From contig DATJWY010000061.1 in assembly GCA_035500775.1 (NCBI GenBank), positions 1 through 15,498 on the forward strand: a DNA stretch of 15,498 nucleotides, read 5' to 3'. Shown piece by piece: positions 12,858 through 15,498 of the stretch. The notes below the pieces were generated by a model. The model saw nothing but the letters and a program-made list of their open reading frames with translations. It ran no database searches and had not been told where the DNA came from. A program made the position numbers and the translations under genes. Numbering within the stretch: the stretch's first letter is position 1; each line of letters opens with the position of its first letter. This stretch comes from DATJWY01 sp035500775. Its GTDB lineage: Bacteria > Pseudomonadota > Alphaproteobacteria > Acetobacterales > Acetobacteraceae.

Positions 12858-13480
12858 TTCGACCAGTTGATCGGCGCGTAGTGGCCGTTCTTGCCGGAAT
12901 TATCCCACCGCATGCCGTGATCGGCGAAGGTGCTGCCCTTCCTGCCCACGGCGAACGCAAGCTTGTCCGGTGCGACCGGGTGGCCTGTCGCAGCCCAAAT
13001 CTCACCGCTCGGGTGCATGCTCCCCAGCGGCTCTACCGCCATGTGCATGATGCCGGGGATTTCCGCTAAACGGGCGTTACCATTGACGGTGTATTTGATC
13101 GCCACCTTCTTCGCGCCGAGATGCTTGCCGACGAGCGGGGCAAAGGCCGCCATGGGGCCGCCCTCGGCACCGCCGAAGATTGCGCCAAGCGCCGCGGTCT
13201 GCTCGTCATCCGCACGCTCGTCTATGTAGGCGGCAAGCGTCCAGTTGCCGTCCGCCATGGCGCCTGGCGTATGGCCGATTACGGCGACGTTGAGTCCGTC
13301 GAGCGAAACCTGACCGTAGCTGCCCTTGTCGATGTGAAAGACCAGCGCTACGTCACACACACCCTGGCTTGGCCGTGCCGTGAGCGGTGCGGCGGGCGAG
13401 ACAAGGCAAGGGCAAACTACGTCGCAGTTGCAATTCTCGAAATAGTCACCGGACAGATGCCATTTGGTTTGCGCTGCCAT
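12854..13480 (-). CDS. DUF1326 protein, cysteine-cluster, putative metal-binding
   Basis: 208 aa, with a very strong ribosome site (AGGGAGGA) 4 bases before the ATG. Opens with the DUF1326 signature WHLSGDYFENCNCDVVCPC (7-25), placing C17, C19, C23 and C25 in a CxCx3CxC cluster, with C42 soon after (GVCDVAL). Further candidate ligands are M145/H146/M147 (PGIMHMAVE) and M155/H156 (LGSMHPSGE), in the second half of an otherwise beta-rich, soluble-looking domain. No signal peptide or membrane helix is visible, so it should be cytoplasmic unless exported another way. The thiol cluster suggests binding of a soft metal such as Cu(I) or Zn, or a redox role; this is inference. It is the first gene of a two-gene unit with the DUF2182 membrane protein, 180 bases away across two palindromic repeats. 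Its substrate and function are unknown to me. Confidence 0.86.
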   Translation of the reverse strand: MAAQTKWHLSGDYFENCNCDVVCPCLVSPAAPLTARPSQGVCDVALVFHIDKGSYGQVSLDGLNVAVIGHTPGAMADGNWTLAAYIDERADDEQTAALGAIFGGAEGGPMAAFAPLVGKHLGAKKVAIKYTVNGNARLAEIPGIMHMAVEPLGSMHPSGEIWAATGHPVAPDKLAFAVGRKGSTFADHGMRWDNSGKNGHYAPINWSN

Positions 13481-13553
13481 TTCATCCTCCCTGTATGACG
13501 GCCAGACAGCGAATTGACCCTAGCCCCGCCGTTTATCGGCCGCAAATCCTTGG

Positions 13554-13581
13554 TTGATAAATAAAACAGGCGCTGGATAAT
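13554..13581 (+). promoter_or_regulatory. Sigma70-like promoter for pdxA-pdxJ
   Basis: TTGATA (13554-13559), a 16-base spacer and GATAAT (13576-13581) match the -35 and -10 consensus at 5/6 each, in an AT-rich patch. It points to pdxA, whose start lies about 180 bases downstream, giving a leader of roughly 170 bases that includes a repeat copy. The same region must also hold the promoter of the divergent DUF1326 gene, for which I see no clear -35/-10 pair. Confidence 0.5.
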
Positions 13582-13683
13582 TCCCTCTCAACCGCACGAA
13601 GATCGCATTCGACATCGCTACTCATGCTTTCCTCAGCCACAGATTGCGAACCCCGCCGACTGTTCCTCCCACTTAATCAATGT

Positions 13684-13730
13684 GGGTCTGGGGGCGCTCG
13701 CCCTCAGCGGGTCCAGGGCAGAGCCCTGAC
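13684..13730. repeat. Degenerate double-hairpin repeat in the pdxA leader
   Basis: GGGTCTGGGGGCG...CGCCCTCAG followed by GGGTCCAGGGC-AGA-GCCCTGACC matches the right-hand copy between sucB and lpd in order and orientation, with several substitutions. It forms two hairpins (about 13688-13707 and 13714-13728). It lies 30 bases before the pdxA start codon, in the transcribed leader if the promoter at 13554 is used. Confidence 0.65.
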
Positions 13731-13760
13731 CTTTCGGTCCGGGTCCGGAAAGGCCGAACC

Positions 13761-14729
13761 ATGCTGACCCTGACGATGGGCGATCCCGCTGGCATCTCCC
13801 CCGAGATCACCGCCGGCGCCTGGCAGGCGCTGAATGCCACCGGCCCCGCCTTCGTTGTCCTGGCCGACCCCGCCGTTTTCTCCGGACTGGCACCCGTGCG
13901 GGTGGTGACCAATCCCGCCGAGGCGCCCGCCGTCTTCCCCCAGGCGATCCCGGTTTTGCCGGTCCCGCTGGCCGTGCCCACCCGAGCCGGGCAACCCGAT
14001 CCGGCCAACGCACCGGCCATCATCGACAGCATCGCCCGCGCCGTGCGCCTTGTGCAGGCGGGCGAGGCGGATGCCGTCGTCACCAACCCGATCAGCAAGG
14101 CGGTGCTGAAGCGCGCCGGCTTCCCGCATCCGGGGCACACCGAGTTCCTGGCCGAACTGACCGGCGTCAGCGGTCAGGAGGTGATGATGCTTGCCTCGCC
14201 GCTGCTGCGGGTGGTGCCGGTGACGGTGCATGTCTCGCTGCGCCATGCCCTGAACACGCTGAGCGCCGCGGCGATCATCGCCGCCGGCCGCACCACGGCG
14301 GCGGCGCTCCGGCGGGATTTCGGCATCGCCGCGCCGCGCCTCGCCGTGGCCGGGCTCAACCCGCATGCCGGCGAGGAAGGGGTGATGGGCAATGAGGAGA
14401 TCACCACGATCCGCCCCGCCATCGCGGCGCTGCGCGCGGCAGGGATCGACGCGACCGGCCCCTGGCCACCCGACACGATGTTCACCGAGCGGGCGCGCGC
14501 CCGCTATGACGCCGCGCTCTGCATGTATCACGACCAGGCGCTGATCCCGCTGAAGACGCTCGACATGGCCGGCGGGGTGAACGTAACCCTGGGCCTGCCG
14601 ATCATCCGCACATCGCCGGATCACGGCACGGCGTTCGACATCGCCGGACGGGGCGAAGCCGATTCGTCCAGCCTGATCGCGGCGCTGCGTCTCGCCGCGG
14701 CGATCGGCGGCAACAGGGGGAAAGCATGA
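13761..14729 (+). CDS. pdxA: 4-hydroxythreonine-4-phosphate dehydrogenase
   Basis: 322 aa. Oxidises 4-phosphohydroxy-L-threonine with NAD; the product loses CO2 to give 3-amino-2-oxopropyl phosphate for PdxJ, in the DXP-dependent vitamin B6 pathway. Opens with TMGDPAGISPEI (5-16). TNPISKAVLKRAGFPHPGHTEFLAEL (108-133) is the substrate region. The three metal-binding histidines are H157 (VTVH), H202 (LNPHAGE) and H257 (YHDQ), at the spacing found in the E. coli enzyme. The NAD/substrate segment RTSPDHGTAFDIAGRG (283-298) is complete. Start: ATG 13761, with GGAAAGG at 13747-13753; the longer frame from 13680 runs through a repeat. Its stop overlaps the start of pdxJ, so the two are translationally coupled. 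Confidence 0.95.
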   Translation: MLTLTMGDPAGISPEITAGAWQALNATGPAFVVLADPAVFSGLAPVRVVTNPAEAPAVFPQAIPVLPVPLAVPTRAGQPDPANAPAIIDSIARAVRLVQAGEADAVVTNPISKAVLKRAGFPHPGHTEFLAELTGVSGQEVMMLASPLLRVVPVTVHVSLRHALNTLSAAAIIAAGRTTAAALRRDFGIAAPRLAVAGLNPHAGEEGVMGNEEITTIRPAIAALRAAGIDATGPWPPDTMFTERARARYDAALCMYHDQALIPLKTLDMAGGVNVTLGLPIIRTSPDHGTAFDIAGRGEADSSSLIAALRLAAAIGGNRGKA

Positions 14730-15430
14730 GCACGCCGCGCCTGGGGGTAAACATCGACCACGTCGCCACGCTGCGCAACGCGCGCGGCGGGGCGCATCCC
14801 GACCCGGTGGCCGCGGCCGAGGCGGCGCTCGCGGCCGGGGCGGACGGCATTACCGCGCATCTGCGCGAGGACCGACGGCATATCCGCGACGCCGATATGG
14901 AGCGCCTGTGCGCCCTCCCCGCCCCGCTCAACCTGGAAATGGCGGCGACACCGGAGATGGTCGCCATCGCCTGCCGGCTACGGCCGCACGCCGCCTGCCT
15001 GGTGCCCGAACGCCGCGCGGAAGTGACCACGGAAGGCGGCCTGGACGCCGCCGGGCAGATCGAGGCGCTGCGCCCGGTGGTGGCGGCGCTCACGGAGGCG
15101 GGCATTCGGGTCTCGCTGTTCCTGGACCCGGAGCCGGCACAGCTGCGCGCCGCGGCCGCACTCGGCGCACCGGTGGTGGAGCTGCACACCGGCGCCTATG
15201 CCGAGGGCTGTCCCGGCGAGCTGGAGCGACTCCGCGCGGCGGCGTCCCTCACCGAGACGCTGGGGCTGGAGTGCCATGCCGGCCACGGGCTGACCTACGA
15301 CAACGTTCGCCCGGTCGCCGCGCTGCCGCAGGTGCGGGAACTGAATATCGGGCACTTCCTGATCGGGCAGGCCATTTTCGAGGGGCTGCCCGCGACGGTC
15401 CGGCGGATGAAGGCGCTGATCGGGGGATGA
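14726..15430 (+). CDS. pdxJ: Pyridoxine 5'-phosphate synthase
   Basis: 234 aa, slightly short of the common 240-250. Condenses 3-amino-2-oxopropyl phosphate with 1-deoxy-D-xylulose 5-phosphate to make pyridoxine 5'-phosphate. TIM-barrel with the family landmarks: GVNIDHVATLRNARGG (7-22, H12), ITAHLREDRRHI (42-53, H45), LNLEMAAT (E71), LVPERR-E-TTEGGLD (92-107), ELHTGAYA (152-159), CHAGHGLTYDNV (183-194) and ELNIGHFLIG (205-214, phosphate binding). Overlaps pdxA by 4 bases (ATGA), with AGGGGGAAAG just upstream as ribosome site. Pairing with pdxA puts two consecutive, unstable-intermediate steps under one control. In many proteobacteria acpS follows pdxJ; here only a repeat is seen before the window ends. 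Confidence 0.96.
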   Translation: MSTPRLGVNIDHVATLRNARGGAHPDPVAAAEAALAAGADGITAHLREDRRHIRDADMERLCALPAPLNLEMAATPEMVAIACRLRPHAACLVPERRAEVTTEGGLDAAGQIEALRPVVAALTEAGIRVSLFLDPEPAQLRAAAALGAPVVELHTGAYAEGCPGELERLRAAASLTETLGLECHAGHGLTYDNVRPVAALPQVRELNIGHFLIGQAIFEGLPATVRRMKALIGG

Positions 15431-15440
15431 TTTCGTTCAG

Positions 15441-15498
15441 GCCAGGGGCTCTGCCCCTGGCCCCCGCCAAAGGCCAAGCCTTTGGAATCCTTTACTTA
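15441..15498. repeat. Double-hairpin intergenic repeat after pdxJ
   Basis: GCCAGGGGC-TCT-GCCCCTGGC (15441-15461, 9-bp stem) is followed by CCAAAGGC-CAA-GCCTTTGG (15467-15485, 8-bp stem), both perfect, then GGAATCCTTTACTTA to the window end. It is the best-preserved copy of the family in this window and begins 10 bases after the pdxJ stop, where it could serve as a 3'-end structure. It may continue beyond the window. Confidence 0.8.

Noticed and set aside
13582..13760. Riboswitch (for example a B6- or thiamine-related one) in the pdxA leader
   Set aside because: No recognisable THI-box or other known aptamer core; the structure present is explained by the repeat.

Overview
The window is a dense, GC-rich (high 60s to about 70% by eye) piece of a bacterial chromosome. 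The gene order mdh-sucC-sucD-sucA-sucB-lpd with zapE just upstream, the alphaproteobacterial flavour of the proteins, and the G/C-rich double-hairpin repeats between genes point to an alphaproteobacterium of the order Rhodospirillales, probably Acetobacteraceae. This placement is inference. NAD-malate dehydrogenase and a full succinyl-CoA synthetase would fit a strictly respiring genus better than classical acetic acid bacteria, many of which lack or replace these steps.

Left end (1-1034, minus strand): a stand-alone 2-oxoglutarate/Fe(II) oxygenase, then a small four-cysteine protein with a signal peptide, in a stretch of lower GC. A short intergenic region of about 160 bases separates this small gene from the divergent zapE.

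Centre (1194-11754, plus strand): zapE (AFG1-type ATPase), then a TCA-cycle operon: malate dehydrogenase, both succinyl-CoA synthetase subunits, and the E1, E2 and E3 components of the 2-oxoglutarate dehydrogenase complex. mdh-sucC-sucD are packed with gaps of 4 and 1 bases. sucD/sucA, sucA/sucB and sucB/lpd are separated by 94-156 bases that hold strong hairpins. The E3 gene is unusual in carrying its own N-terminal lipoyl domain, about 69% identical to that of SucB.

Right (11819-13480, minus strand): a two-gene unit, DUF1326 followed by DUF2182, pointing against the flanking genes. The soluble DUF1326 protein has a CxCx3CxC cluster. The multi-pass DUF2182 membrane protein has two Cys clusters and two Met-rich segments. 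Together they look like a metal-handling pair, with copper the best guess. Two large palindromic repeats sit between them.

Right end (13554-15498, plus strand): a good sigma70-like promoter, then pdxA and pdxJ overlapping by ATGA. These are consecutive enzymes of DXP-dependent vitamin B6 synthesis.

Four intergenic sites (9896-10004, 11766-11823, 13684-13730, 15441-15498) carry copies of one double-hairpin repeat family. A second, different palindromic family lies at 12750-12857. In two places a repeat runs into the end of a gene and contains its stop codon. Most of the window is conserved core metabolism. The parts most worth a second look are the lipoyl-E3, the DUF1326/DUF2182 pair, the small Cys-rich exported protein, and the repeats. 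I see no rRNA, tRNA, CRISPR, phage or transposase genes, and no gene-free stretch over 300 bases.
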